From Actinidia chinensis (lineage: Eukaryota; Streptophyta; Magnoliopsida; Ericales; Actinidiaceae): 22,500 nt of DNA. Under the pieces are notes generated by a model. That model made no database searches and was not told where the DNA came from. It saw only the letters and a list, made by a program, of their open reading frames with translations. Below, piece after piece: positions 1 to 10,225 of the stretch (positions are counted from its first letter, which is position 1; each line of letters opens with the position of its first letter). The stretch is taken from NCBI GenBank assembly GCA_009663005.1, contig CM018913.1, positions 1-22,500 of the forward strand, in the 5' to 3' direction. A program made the position numbers and the translations under genes.

Positions 1-222
1 GCATGGCATGGCGAACCAAACAACTCATTAACTTTGCTACAGTTTAATTGACTAGGAATGATTTATTTCTGTTTTTATTGTTTTCGGGTCAAAATTGAGA
101 GATGAAATGAGTTCTTGTTAAAAAAATAAAAGACGTTTTTTAACCATAATTTTGATTCAATTACAGTGAAACTAATGACCTTACTCACCGCATGATCTAC
201 ACACATCGTTTTTTTCACCTAC

Positions 223-240
223 ATAGGATAGGATAGGATA
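223..240. repeat. Short AGGAT tandem repeat
   Basis: About three and a half perfect 5-bp AGGAT units in an AT-rich background. It is an ordinary microsatellite with no evident function. Confidence 0.8.
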
Positions 241-847
241 AAATTATTGTTTTTTATTTTAAAATTTCCTCTAGATAAGATCTTTATCTATCTTTGATGG
301 ATAATAATTATGTTATGTTAAATTGTTTGTTAAGAAATAATATATATATGCATATGTATGTATATAAAAAGTAATTTGTAACGATAAATCTAAAATGGAA
401 AATATATATGTACTAGATCCATGGGATGGGACGGGATGGGAAGGGAAGGGTAGTATTCATGACCTTGCCCAACGAGCCCAATTCGTTGTGTATGATAGAA
501 CTGAATGTTGGTTGGTTAAGATTGAAGCTAGCCCACTGGACTGGGCTCAAGTGTATTGTATTCACTTTTTTGGCAAATGGTTTCGATTTCCCAAAGGGGT
601 TGGGCTAAGATAGGTAGATGTTCTCAATCTCGAGCAAAGCCCAGTTCCCTCTGTAATTTCGATATAAAATTAAATTTATCCGTGCATAACATAACATGAG
701 TTTTGGCTAGTATATGTTTCTTTTTCTGTTTCATTTATCTTTCTACATATGAAAAACAGAAGAGAAGAGAAGAGAATCTGAATCGTAGATATTGCCCTAA
801 ATTTAGTTCGCTGTTTCGAAAACTACTCCAGCCGTCATCATGGTTTA

Positions 848-882
848 CCACAAGCTTAGCAAACGGCAAGCTAAACTTGTGG
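848..882. repeat. 13-bp stem inverted repeat (hairpin)
   Basis: CCACAAGCTTAGC (848-860) and GCTAAACTTGTGG (870-882) are inverted copies matching at 12 of 13 positions around a 9-base loop. It lies downstream of the kinase stop codon, so it could be the end of a small element or a hairpin in an extended 3' transcript. Nothing in the sequence decides between these. Confidence 0.7.
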
Positions 883-1228
883 ATGCGATGGGGTGCCCTC
901 ATTCCCCGTGCGCGCCCTATGAGATCCAATTCGTGTGAGCGGACGGTGAATGGAAGATTTTTCTAGTCTAAATGATTTGAGTACTCTTTTGCCCCGAACG
1001 AAGAAACCAGTGGAAGAGGGTCGACAAATCATAAAATTCAAGACCCACTCATCATGTCAAGTCACTGTAAAACCATAGTTCCAAAGAAAATTCAAAGGAA
1101 AAAGGCTTAGCTTTCTTTTTTGATAACACACAAAAGAGACACACACAAGTTCTAGATAGTGAAGTTGCAAAAACTCTCCATCAGAGTTAAAAAATAAAAA
1201 TAAAAATCCAAAACAACATGGAATTGGA

Positions 1229-4200
1229 TCAGTTTGCCTCTTGTTTTGTTTGAAAATCTGCAATAGGATTCTCACGGATCACAGACAAAGTAGCCTTGTC
1301 ATCGGAAACCTCAAAAGAAGGAACCTGAAGAGGCTCCAATGAATCGACGATGTCTCGCATAAGCGGTCGTGCCTTGGGGTTACGGTGGAGACAGTGATAA
1401 GCAAGCATGCCCGCCTTGTGAAGTCCTTTTACTGGATAATCTCCCTCGAGTCTTGGATCCACAATGTTGAGCAGTTTCTTCTTCTCTCGAAGGAAAGGGA
1501 GGGCCCAGTCTGCAAGGTTCTGCTCGCGGGCTGGCCGTGACTTGTCCAGAGATTTTCGGCCTGTGACAAGTTCTAAAAGGACCACTCCAAAGCTGTAAAC
1601 ATCACTCCTAGGTGTCAGGTGGCCTGCATAGGTAGAAAGAAACAGACGGGCATCATTTTGGTGACAGGTTTAAAAGGGCAAGAGGGATCCCCTATCCCCA
1701 AAATTCTATCACTTTGTCTCAATGTATTTACAATCACATCGTCACGTGAAAATCTTGAAACATAGTGAGTCTTGAGGCATGATTGTAAAATGGGTGGGTA
1801 GTGCATTGGGACAATGAAACTTAGACGTTTGGGCAAACACTCGTGTCCTGAATTTGACAACCCTAAATTGATCTCTAATGGACTAGCCCAAATGTGATTT
1901 GAGAATGAAACGATTGAGCACATGTAGGCTAAAACATGCAACTGTAAAAATATATGGAAGCTTTAGAGGTTCAAAAATAAGAATAGGAAAGCGAACAGAT
2001 TCACTTCCAATCAGAGGTAAAGAAAGCTTGAACTTATTTTGACAATAGGAAGGGAAAAAAGAAACAATTGATTTGAACTGAATAATACTGTTTCAGGGAG
2101 AAAGGAGATGAATTAAAGAGTAAACCCGTCATAATGTACTCTGGCGCTGCATAGCCGTAAGTTCCCATAATGCGGGTAGAAACGTGAGATTTATCCCCTA
2201 CAGGTCCATCTTTTGCAAGTCCAAAATCCGAAAGCTTTGCATTGTAGTCCTGTTTTACAAACCATAATGGCAAATTAACAAAGCTGGTGTGCTAAGATGA
2301 GACTAATATTCAAGTATGAAAGTATCTGTTGCACAAGTATACACGTATGGTGTTCAATGTGAATTTTAAGCAAGTCTTAGATGTGGTTTTTAAGTGGAGT
2401 AACTTAGGTATGTAATTCAATAAATGATGCAATAGAAGAGAAAAAGATAAATAAGATATTGTATGATGTATGACATGTGTGTCAAGTGAAAGCTCCAAAA
2501 TTATCATCCCTATTTTTTGGAAAACCAGAAATCACATCTTGTTGACATTATTATGTAGCCTCAAATATGCATCCATTTTCTCGTTATACTCTTTTGATGA
2601 AACCAAACTGATTTGCAGATTATGGAGTTTCTAATCTTACCGGGTCTAATAAGATATTAGAGGTCTTAAAATCGCGATAGATGACAGGTTTCTCAGCTTC
2701 ATGGAGAAAAGCAAGTCCTTTTGCAGCCCCAAATGCAATCTTCATTCTAATGGACCATGAAAGAGGAAGCAATACTCCTGCAACAACGGAAAACGATATA
2801 TATTTTAAAGCATGATATATGTACCATCATCAAACAATGAATCTTGTCTATGCCAACACTAGGCCAAATGGCTGTTAAGTGTGAAGTCGACGCATACAGA
2901 ATATAATTCTCATTTTCCTTAAGACAACTTTACTAGTACTGTAAGTTAAGACATCTGACACATTTCATAGATTCGCAACGAAAAATATAAATTTGTCACG
3001 TTTAGCATTTTATTTTTTACGCACATGTATATCAGTATTCTTGACATCTTCGTACACCAATTTTCTAAGAACTTGTCTTGTTGGTGTATCCATATTGCTT
3101 CGTTTTTCTATCTTATTTCTGTATGTGTGCTTCATAGCCTCTTGTTGGATCCAATGATTGTCTTAGATCATTTTGCATGTCTCCTGTTTAAGGTAAATAA
3201 TAAATAAGGGAGGTCATGCTATGCTTTCACAATCACCTTCCTTTCCTTGAAAAAGGTATCCAAAGTAGGTGGCCACTTATATTCATCCTCTTGTTTTGTT
3301 TGATGCCCTTTTTTTCTATATTTTTGGCCTTAGGGTCATCCCCGTCTTGAAGAACAAAATATAGGTTGCTAGACTAATTAATTCTATTAACCACTATAAG
3401 TTTGTCTTTCCTATGGCTGCTTTCAAATGCAAACAAAAAGTTAGTGTTTCAATAAAATTGACATCTTTAAGCACGGGTACAAAATTGCACGACTTGACGC
3501 TACACCAAAAGTGTTTGCCCCAAATCATAGGTTGGATGAATGAGAATTGACATCTCAACTGTAGGAATTTGCAATTTCTGCGCAGGGTGGAGAAATGAAT
3601 TTGCTTTGCTTGCTTTTATCAGCCATTCTTTTACTTTGTAATTCAAATATTTGTCTGGGTTATAAACAAATGGTTCCACAACAAGAATCTTGTCTACGTC
3701 TAATCGTCTATAATAGGCCAAATGGCTGTTTTAATTAGATAAATGAATCGTTTTTGCCATTGAGATAAGAAAAAAACGGATCTTGCGTTCTGCATGGTGA
3801 AAGAGAGAGAAAATGATGAACTTACTTGAGAATAGATTGTTTTCCACACTACCTCGAGCCATGTACTCGTATATCAGTACACGATGTTGGTCTTCGCAGC
3901 AGTATCCGATCAATTTCACCAAGTTGGGATGAGATAGCTGCCCCAAGAAAATAACTTCGGCCTAAAATCCAAAACACTCATTCGCAGGACGGATCCAAAA
4001 AATACATTTTATCAAAACATATAAATGATCCAATTAAGAAAATACCAGCCACTCTCTATGGCCTTGATAGCTGTTATCGCCATCATGAACCTTAACGGCT
4101 ACTGGAATGGGATGAAGCCCCTTGCTAAGATCCTCGGTGACAAACCCTTTATAAACACTTCCAAATCCTCCACCCCCCAACATGTAATCTTGTCTAAAGT

Positions 4201-5778
4201 TTTCGGTTATTTTTCTTCAGTTTTCAATCAAATGTGAACACGATGAGTGGATTCGTCGCTGAACTGCGACGCAAGTCTTCTACTTCTTCAGGATTTGATG
4301 GTAACTTCCTATTCTCATCCTTCCTCGTTGTCACGTATGCATTCTGTTCTTTTGGGGATTCTGAGGAACAAGGGTGATAAAGCATCATAATTTCGTTCCT
4401 AGATTTGAATGCTTGCAAACTTCCTATTGAAAAACCACTTTGAATAGCCCACGATTCCATTATTTTCATGGATAAAAGTCCAAACATGATATGAATCGAA
4501 GAAAGGCCCTCAACAAGTCCATAGATGGGGTAAAAATTCCTGTTTGTGCATTCTCAAAAGCTCATTAAATTCAAACTTGAGTAGATATGGATGCCACGGA
4601 GTGTGTGGAATAAATTTCAAATTTACTTCATAGATTCTATCGAATGCAACAAACTACACCTTGAATTTTTCAGTTTGTGTCCAATGGTTTCATGAGTTTA
4701 GGGTTTTGGATGGAATAAAGAAATGTCATTGCCAAGTGGATTCCACATAGGATCCACAAGGTTCAATAAAAGTCTAGTGGCACCCACATGGGGGGTTGTT
4801 TTGGAACTCATAAAAATATTAGTTACCCTACTCTCTTTCTTTCTTTTCCTATCTTTCTGTTTGACAGTAAATCTAATGGAAGGTTAATCTCCATAAAAAT
4901 TCAAAGAACGTTCTATAAAGGGTACAGTACAAAGGAGAAGTTGAAAAAGCAACTGGTCTACATCGTTTCTGTTTGTGCAATATACGTACCTAACCTAGGA
5001 TAAACAATCCAAGTAAAGTTGGTTAAAACTGAGAAGAAAAGGAAAGATAGGAAAGGAAAAAGAATATTCATACCCCCAAACCCTAGCTAGTTCGGAAATC
5101 CAATCCCATCAAAAAATGGAAGCATGGGCAGAACTAGACGAGGGCAATTTTTTAGGATTATTTTTGTTTTTCCCCATTCCATGAATGAAAAGCTCGATCG
5201 ATGATTTTTTTACTTCATAATTGCATCAATCTGAGATTTTATTTATTTTTCCCTTTTTTTCTTCTTCCTCAAATTTTATCTCTCTCGTTGATATTTACAT
5301 ATTTTCTCTCTCTCTCTTTTTTACCTTGTATTGTGTTGTGTAGGATGTGAAATGACAATCATTTTATTGGGAGTCGTTTGGAGGGGAATATAGGAAAGAG
5401 GAAACAAAAAGTGGCCCTGGAATTACATGTTACACCACCCACACCCTAGATAAGTTACTGCCACCGAACAAAATCTCTTTTCTTTCTGCTTTTTCCGGAA
5501 TCTTGACAAATGAATAACAAAAACTGGATTAAACCCAGAAAAAATCAAATACAGGGAAACAGAGTATGACCATTTCTTGCAAAGTTCAGACCAATTTCAC
5601 CTAATTTAATTTAGAAAAGAAAAAAAACATAAACCCATAAAGCCGAAGATCAATCAAAACGAGATATTAAAAAAAAGAGAGAGAGAGAGTAAAGTTGTAC
5701 AAAGAGGCTACCTGATTTAGCGTTGGAAGAGACTCTGTATATTGAAGGTTCGCACTTGCTACAGCAGCAATTTCCCAT
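1229..5778 (-). CDS. PBL16: Receptor-like cytoplasmic kinase VII, PBL16-like (six exons, exon 2 interrupted)
   Basis: Probable serine/threonine kinase of the PBS1-like family, whose members relay signals from membrane receptors, often in immunity. Exons on the minus strand: 5778-5712, 4360-4046, 3961-3826, 2777-2641, 2249-2126, 1623-1229. All introns are GT/AG and all phases agree. Exon 1 starts MGNCCC, a typical myristoylation plus palmitoylation signal for the plasma membrane, and ends SSNAKS. Exon 2 has the glycine loop [12 protein letters not shown] and the ATP-binding Lys in VAVKVHDGD (codon 4091-4093). Exon 3 has [14 protein letters not shown]. Exon 4 has the RD-type catalytic loop [10 protein letters not shown] (Asp 2671-2673). 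Exon 5 has DFG (Asp 2226-2228) and [10 protein letters not shown]. Exon 6 has [19 protein letters not shown] and a short tail ending FQTKQEAN. Length would be about 390 residues, normal for the group. Exon 2 contains an in-frame TGA (4224-4226) and a 1-base gain, so as read the protein stops before the kinase domain. Family assignment is firm; PBL16 orthology is from memory. Confidence 0.93.
1624..2640 (-). other. Introns 5 and 4 of the kinase gene
   Basis: Intron 5 is 1624-2125 and intron 4 is 2250-2640; exon 5 (2126-2249) lies between them. Both start GT and end AG on the minus strand. Apart from the exon I see nothing but AT-rich sequence without a recognisable element. Confidence 0.85.
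2839..2876. repeat. Left copy of a direct repeat in kinase intron 3
   Basis: Contains GAATCTTGTCTA (2839-2850) and TAGGCCAAATGGCTGTT (2860-2876). Both words recur in the same order in the partner copy at 3685-3730. The gap between the two words is 9 bases here and 17 in the partner. Confidence 0.75.
3685..3730. repeat. Right copy of a direct repeat in kinase intron 3
   Basis: Contains GAATCTTGTCTA (3685-3696) and TAGGCCAAATGGCTGTT (3714-3730), the partner of 2839-2876. Twelve and seventeen identical bases in the same order make chance similarity unlikely. The pair probably marks the edges of an insertion of about 0.85 kb. Confidence 0.75.
4199..4226 (-). other. Disruption in kinase exon 2: TGA stop plus +1 frameshift
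   Basis: After the codons for VFTFD the minus strand reads TGA AAA CTG AAG AAA and then an extra base, before resuming in another frame as [10 protein letters not shown]. Relatives have eight codons (like ELKKITEN) in this place; here there are 28 bases instead of 24. The excess fits a 3-base gain that creates the stop and a 1-base gain in the A5 run at 4210-4214. Removing any single base near the TGA still leaves a stop, so one sequencing error cannot explain it. It is too short for an intron. Confidence 0.85.
4361..5711 (-). other. Long first intron of the kinase gene
   Basis: A 1351-bp phase-1 intron separates the 22-codon acylation exon from the rest of the gene. The donor is CAG|GTAG (minus strand, 5712/5711) and the acceptor TTGTTCCTCAG lies at 4361. 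Joining the exons completes a Glu codon and restores SESPKEQ, a sequence typical of PBL16-type N termini. It includes a GA microsatellite (about 5677-5689) and pyrimidine-rich stretches but no recognisable element. An open frame reading from intron into exon 2 (start 4487) is not the true N terminus, because it lacks MGNC. Confidence 0.85.
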
Positions 5779-6233
5779 TATGCACCGAACTGGAAACAGC
5801 CCACCAAAATCACTCACTTACCCAAAGCAAGCCATCATCAACAACTCATTTTTTTCTACTTCACTTCTCATTTTGACAACCTCTAACACCACAAGAAAAA
5901 TCAAAATTCAAATGAACCCCAAATACATACGAAATGGGTTTTGAGAGATATTGACAGATGGGGAAGGCATGTTGTTGTTTGTGGGAATTGTGTGGGTGGT
6001 GGTGGTGGGAAGTGAGGTTCTCAGTTGGAAGAGAGAGAGATTTCTTGATGGCAATGATGGGGTAAGCGTTGAGGTGGTGGGGGTTGCACTTGGCATTGAA
6101 TTTTGTTTTCACTAGAATAAGGATTTAGCAAGTGAAAACAAAAGGAAAGAAAATAAAAGCTAAAAAAACAAAAAATACTATTCATTTTCATACAGAAAAT
6201 TTATACATAATTAGTTAACATGGATATTTTATA
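5779..6233 (-). promoter_or_regulatory. PBL16: 5' leader and probable core promoter of the kinase gene
   Basis: Upstream of the ATG at 5778 the minus strand is C/T-rich with CTCTCTC tracts near 6031-6041, as in many plant 5' leaders. TATA-like words are TATAAATT (6199-6206) and TATAAAATAT (6224-6233). Two short upstream open frames with starts at 6112 and 6096 end before the main ATG and could damp translation if transcribed. The transcription start is inferred only. Confidence 0.35.
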
Positions 6234-7636
6234 ATTTTTAAGCACGATAGTAGACTTTTTCATTTCGAAACAAGCTACATTTTGTATGTATTTTTTTTTG
6301 AATAAAAATACAAATATCTGAATGAATAGCAGTTTTTATTTTTAAAAAAATAGTTGGCTTTCGTGGGGTTTCTTTTGTTTTTGCTTTTGGATTGTATTTT
6401 GTTGAGTTAGTGCGCATTTTTATTCCCACCAATCGTTGCCATCAACTTCCATAGCCTCCGCTCGGGGTTTAGGATTTTCATAACGTCTTAAAGTACTATA
6501 ATTTCGTAGTGGTTTTAAAATGGATCCGTTTAGGTTTACTTTAATAATCTAAAACTTAAATATTATAGAACTCTTTGAGTTGATTATCTTTAAAGAAAAT
6601 CAGATTGATCAAACAATGATAATTATGTGATCTAAACACATTTATTTTAAAACAATTGAACGGGTCAGTACAAGTTTTTGAATATACTATAATTTATCAT
6701 TTGACTATTGATGTCTAATCGACTTTATTTTTTTTCATATGTTATATTCTCGATGGTATCTATAAATATATAGGTTTGAATTACAAAGATAAGTGAATGA
6801 TAATCCGTTTTAAGAACAGTACGAGGTTGTAGGGCTTTAAAGAACTACCACAACCCCATATATCCCTCTCCTTCCTATTTTATTCTTTTTTATAGAAAAC
6901 CTATTTTACTCTATTTAGCAACAACTGCAACCACTTTACCTACCATTAATTTCCATTTTTTTAAAAATTCAATAAGAGTTATACTTGAGTGAGTACTATC
7001 ATATATTTTTATGTATGTATACACTAATTGATATAAAAATAAATAGTAGCTAAACCATACCCTATTAGTGTTGTAGTATAAACGATGTGCGTTGTTTGCA
7101 TTATATATAAACTCATATATTTTTCATCACAGTGTAGCGTATGGTGATGGAATATCTTTTTTTTTATTTTTATCCAAAATCCGAATCCCTATAAATTCTT
7201 TAAGTTGAACAAATAATTATCTAATTGTGCATTTTTTAAATATCAATATTACCTTAAAATTAACTTGCACATAAAGTTTATACAATGGAAAATTCTTTTT
7301 GCTCTTTTGTACTAGCACCCTTTGAGTTTTAGGTAGGTATAGTTGTGACAATTAGGGTTGAGTGCTGCGATGGAAGAAGAACAATAAATCAGTTCTAGAA
7401 ACGTTTTTGATTATTTGACTTTGTCGAGTGAATCAATTCTACAATATTTATTTTTTTGGTACCTTTTTGTGATTTATAGACTTATTGAATTAATTATTTG
7501 GATAATTTTGTTAATATATATATTGAGTTATCGATTACTTTGTCAAATTAAGTTGCTATTTTATAGTTTGACTAATAATTAATTATCTTATAATTGATGT
7601 GATCATAGGAAACATGTTTATGTGTGTGCGGGCGCG
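6234..7636. other. AT-rich intergenic stretch, nothing identified
   Basis: No coding region with a recognisable domain, no RNA gene and no clear repeat. Short open frames (for example 6238-6432) are lysine-rich by-products of A/T composition. Confidence 0.6.
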
Positions 7637-8083
7637 CAGGGCCGTCCTTAATTTTTGGGGGCCCTATGCTAAAAAAAATTTATGCTCTAAAATTTGAGAA
7701 TTTTGAGGGGGCGTAAAATAAAAATGGGTAGCCCTAAAATGGGCCTAATTTGAGTTTCAATGTTCCAAAACAAAAATAGGTAACCCTAAAATTTGAGTAT
7801 TTTTGGGGGGTCTAAAAGAAAAATAGGCCTAATTTGAGTTTTCAATGTTCCCAAATAAAAATGAGTAGTCTTAAAATTTGAGAATTTTTAAAAAAATTTG
7901 GGGGGCCTAAATATAAAATGAGTAGCCCTAAAATAGACTTAATTGAGTTTTCAATGTTCCCAAATAAAAATGAGTAGTCTTAAAATTTGAGAATTTTTTG
8001 AGTATTTTTTGGGCTCTAAAATTTGAAATTTTTTGGAGGCCCTAGGCCATGACCTGGTGGGCCTTGGCTCAGGAATGGGTCTG
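7637..8083. mobile_element. Non-autonomous hAT-like element (about 447 bp)
   Basis: The block begins CAGGGCCGTCCTTAA and ends with a sequence whose reverse complement is CAGACCCATTCCTGA, so the two ends are imperfect inverted repeats of about 15 bp starting with CAG, as in hAT elements. Both ends carry the GGGCC/GGCCC-rich words common in plant non-autonomous elements (GGGGGCCCTATGC on the left, GGAGGCCCTAGGCC on the right). The 8-bp flanks (CGGGCGCG and CGCGTGCA) match at only some positions, so a target-site duplication is not proven. It has no coding capacity. The interior is a tandem array. Confidence 0.55.
7689..7991. repeat. Degenerate tandem array inside the hAT-like element
   Basis: The word AAAATTTGAG recurs at 7689, 7788, 7873 and 7982, giving unit lengths of 99, 85 and 109 bp. 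Units share GAGTTTTCAATGTTCCCAAA and AAAAATGAGTAG words. Variable spacing comes from indels and from G-run expansions. Confidence 0.8.
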
Positions 8084-8521
8084 CGCGTGCATATATATGT
8101 GTGTGTATTACAAGTAATATTTATGGATAAGAAAAAGGTGTTGAATGTGTGTGGCTTGTCAACAACACGGACCATGATGTTTTGACGATTAACTGTGGTA
8201 GATTGAGTATAGATGACTCATGAGCCTGCTGTATTGCTATCACTATCTGTATTTATTTTGGAGTAGAACACAAGCCAAAGCCAACTCTCTTTTGCTTCCC
8301 AACTTTTTGTTGAGAAGCAGTGATCATGCGTATCATTCATGGTCTTGTGGAATAACTTGCATATTTTCAAGTACATTCACCCTTGATGTTATTGTTGTCC
8401 AGCCCACTCATGCTCTATCGAACTCTTGGTTCATGCTCTATCAGAACTCTTGGTTGGGTGGATGAGTTTTTTTGGCTGATGAGAACAGTACCTAATGTCA
8501 GGTGTGTAATGTTGTTTCACA
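8084..8521. other. Intergenic stretch with a 23-bp tandem duplication
   Basis: No gene identified. At 8408-8430 and 8431-8454 the segment TCATGCTCTATC followed by (AG/G)AACTCTTGGT is repeated in tandem with a 1-bp length difference. The rest is unremarkable. Confidence 0.55.
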
Positions 8522-8621
8522 GTTGATGTGCAAGTCCGCACCACTATATGAATTGAATGACTGCTTGTGTAGCATCTATTATGAGGTGACCCAGACCTCC
8601 AAGGCTCAGGGTCAATCGGTA
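8522..8621 (+). other. Exon-like segment of unknown gene, probably a relic
   Basis: A 100-bp open segment is framed by a good acceptor (TGTTGTTTCACAG, ending 8521) and a good donor (TCG|GTAAAG at 8621/8622). It would encode MCKSAPLYELNDCLCSIYYE followed by VTQTSKAQGQS, a composition that looks like real protein and unlike the surrounding DNA. I do not recognise the family and could not find a credible flanking exon in the window. It may be a captured or leftover exon. Confidence 0.3.
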
Positions 8622-9540
8622 AAGCTCTTTTTGAAAATACATGCTCTGTCTTTTTTTATTCAAGTTCTAACCTTGAGAATTTGGGAGAAACTGTGGGTAC
8701 TCCGCAGATAATTTTCCCCATTTTTTCTCCCAATTTCTTAGTTTGTTGTCTTTTACTTCAGCTTTTAATATTCTATAAGTTGTGTTCCATTTGCTTATTT
8801 ATTGTTCTTCCTTTTCCTAAAATAGAAAAGTACATTCAATTTTTAAATTATATGCTTCGTGTCATTTTGATCCTCTGAGTTTTCATTTTGTCAATTTTAT
8901 TCCTCAAGTTTTTAATTTGAGTCAAGTTAGGCAAATTTCAGATATTTGTTTAAATCATTAATGCTAGTTTGTGGAAAATGCATATATGATTCCTTAAGTA
9001 TGTTTTTCTTGTCATTTTGGTTTTCAAAATTCTGATTTCGTTCTTAAATATTGTAAAGCATGTATTTAGCATACTGAAATCTAGAGGAAGAATTGGAGAT
9101 TTGTATTAGAAACTATTGCACTAAAACTTAATAGCTGATGTAATTCCCATTCAAGTGTTTGGATAAGTTGGGGATCTTGTCCATACTATTTTTAAGTCTT
9201 TTATAATTAAACTTTAGCTCCAGAAAACCGATTAACTTCAATTTGAGAGCAATTTTCTATTTCAATCTATTTCTAAAAGATGAAATCATAGGGATTTAGA
9301 ATCATTTTCATTTAACACTCAATATTGTTGTCATCCAAACATAACTTGTCTACATACCACGACCTGAAATTGTGTTGAGCATGCTCACTAGAGTCATGAC
9401 CTAATTACACATGTACAACTACACATATGTTGTTCTTAGTTTAGACAATCTAGTGCAATGTGTAGTGGAGGTAATAGCCTCAAGAAAGAAAAAAGCTCTT
9501 CAAACTTCATGGGGCGGCCACAGTTGCTATATATAGAAAT
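8622..9540. other. Intergenic stretch with probable old transposon debris
   Basis: No gene seen. Around 8860-9050 the words GTCATTTTGATCCTC, TTTTGTCAATTTTATTCCTC and GTCATTTTGGTTTTC form degenerate internal repeats of a type common in plant dispersed repeats. TGTTTGGAT at 9158-9166 and its reverse complement near 9336-9344 could be ends of a short MITE of about 190 bp, but only nine bases match. Confidence 0.35.
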
Positions 9541-9827
9541 TGGGAAAAGCTATGCTACATACATAATAAAAATGTGTATAGTATATTAAAATTATATACG
9601 TTTATAATTTATGGTACTTATGGTTGTGATTTTTATTATATATTATGTGGGCTATGTTACGACTTTTAAAATCTTTGATATGCATTAATCTGGTATAATT
9701 ACGTATTGTCGTGGTTATGTTATGCATTGTTTAGTTGTGTTACGCGTTTTTTGGTTTGGGTTATGCAAATATTTTTGTTATTTATTTTTCAAGTACTTTT
9801 TTTTACGTATTTTTATTGCATGGATAC

Positions 9828-9903
9828 ACATTTTGTGATTGTAGTTACCCATATTGTGATCGTAGTTACTCATTTTGTGATCGTAGTTACCCATTTTGTG
9901 ACC
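9828..9903. repeat. 21-bp tandem repeat, about 3.6 copies
   Basis: The unit is close to CCATTTTGTGATCGTAGTTAC. Copies are 9828-9848, 9849-9869, 9870-9890 and a partial one from 9891. Copies differ at one to three positions each. Confidence 0.9.
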
Positions 9904-10104
9904 ATTTAATTAACTACCTTTGTTATGCATTTTTGTGACTTAGTTGTCTGTTTTTATGGTTTTGTTATGTATGTTCTGATTGTGTTATATTTTTTGTTGT
10001 TGTTATTTATATTTTTAGTGTTTTTGTTATGAACTTTTTGGGTTTCAAAAAGCATTTTTGTGATGGTTATGTTATGCTTTGTGGTCATAATTGCGTTTAC
10101 GTAT

Positions 10105-10225
10105 TTTTGTGATTAATATTATTTTTAAGTGTCGTTATGTTTGTTGTGGTTATCTTACGATTTGTTTTGTGATTAATATTATTTTTAAGTGTCGTTATGT
10201 TTGTTGTGGTTATCTTACGATTTGT
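10105..10225. repeat. Perfect 60-bp tandem duplication
   Basis: The segment 10105-10164 is repeated base for base at 10165-10224, with one more matching base after it. The absence of differences in such a diverged field indicates a very recent duplication or an assembly effect. Confidence 0.95.

Larger units (their letters stand above)
1..1228. other. 3' flank of the kinase gene, no gene seen
   Basis: I see no supportable coding region here. The stretch holds a short AGGAT repeat (223-240), a G/A-rich run of GGGAT and GGGAA words (about 419-452), a strong hairpin (848-882) and A/T-rich filler. Open frames at 395-613 and 703-966 have no recognisable domain and a low-complexity composition. 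The part near 1060-1228 is probably the 3' untranslated region of the kinase on the minus strand, but no canonical polyadenylation signal could be fixed. Confidence 0.5.
2778..3825 (-). other. Intron 3 of the kinase gene, with an apparent insertion
   Basis: A 1048-bp intron with a GTAAG donor (minus strand, at 3825) and a TTGTTGCAG acceptor. Two co-linear words recur about 850 bp apart inside it, suggesting an insertion or segmental duplication between about 2877 and 3713. A 73-codon open frame on the minus strand (3500-3721) lies in the inserted part; it has an unbiased composition and includes [18 protein letters not shown], but matches no family I know. Confidence 0.7.

Noticed and set aside
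395..613. 72-codon plus-strand frame near the left edge
   Set aside because: It begins in a G/A microsatellite-like run, has no domain and overlaps another equally long frame.
4199..4226. A tiny intron hiding the stop and frameshift in kinase exon 2
   Set aside because: Only 28 bases are available and no GT...AG pair of plausible intron size exists there.
4224..4487. Minus-strand open frame starting [13 protein letters not shown] as the kinase N terminus
   Set aside because: Its first two-thirds lies upstream of a clear acceptor (TTGTTCCTCAG, ending at 4361) and lacks the MGNC signal. The true first exon at 5778-5712 joins in phase.
5861..6112. 83-codon His-rich minus-strand frame
   Set aside because: It lies in the C/T-rich leader of the kinase and has low-complexity content; at most it is an upstream open frame.
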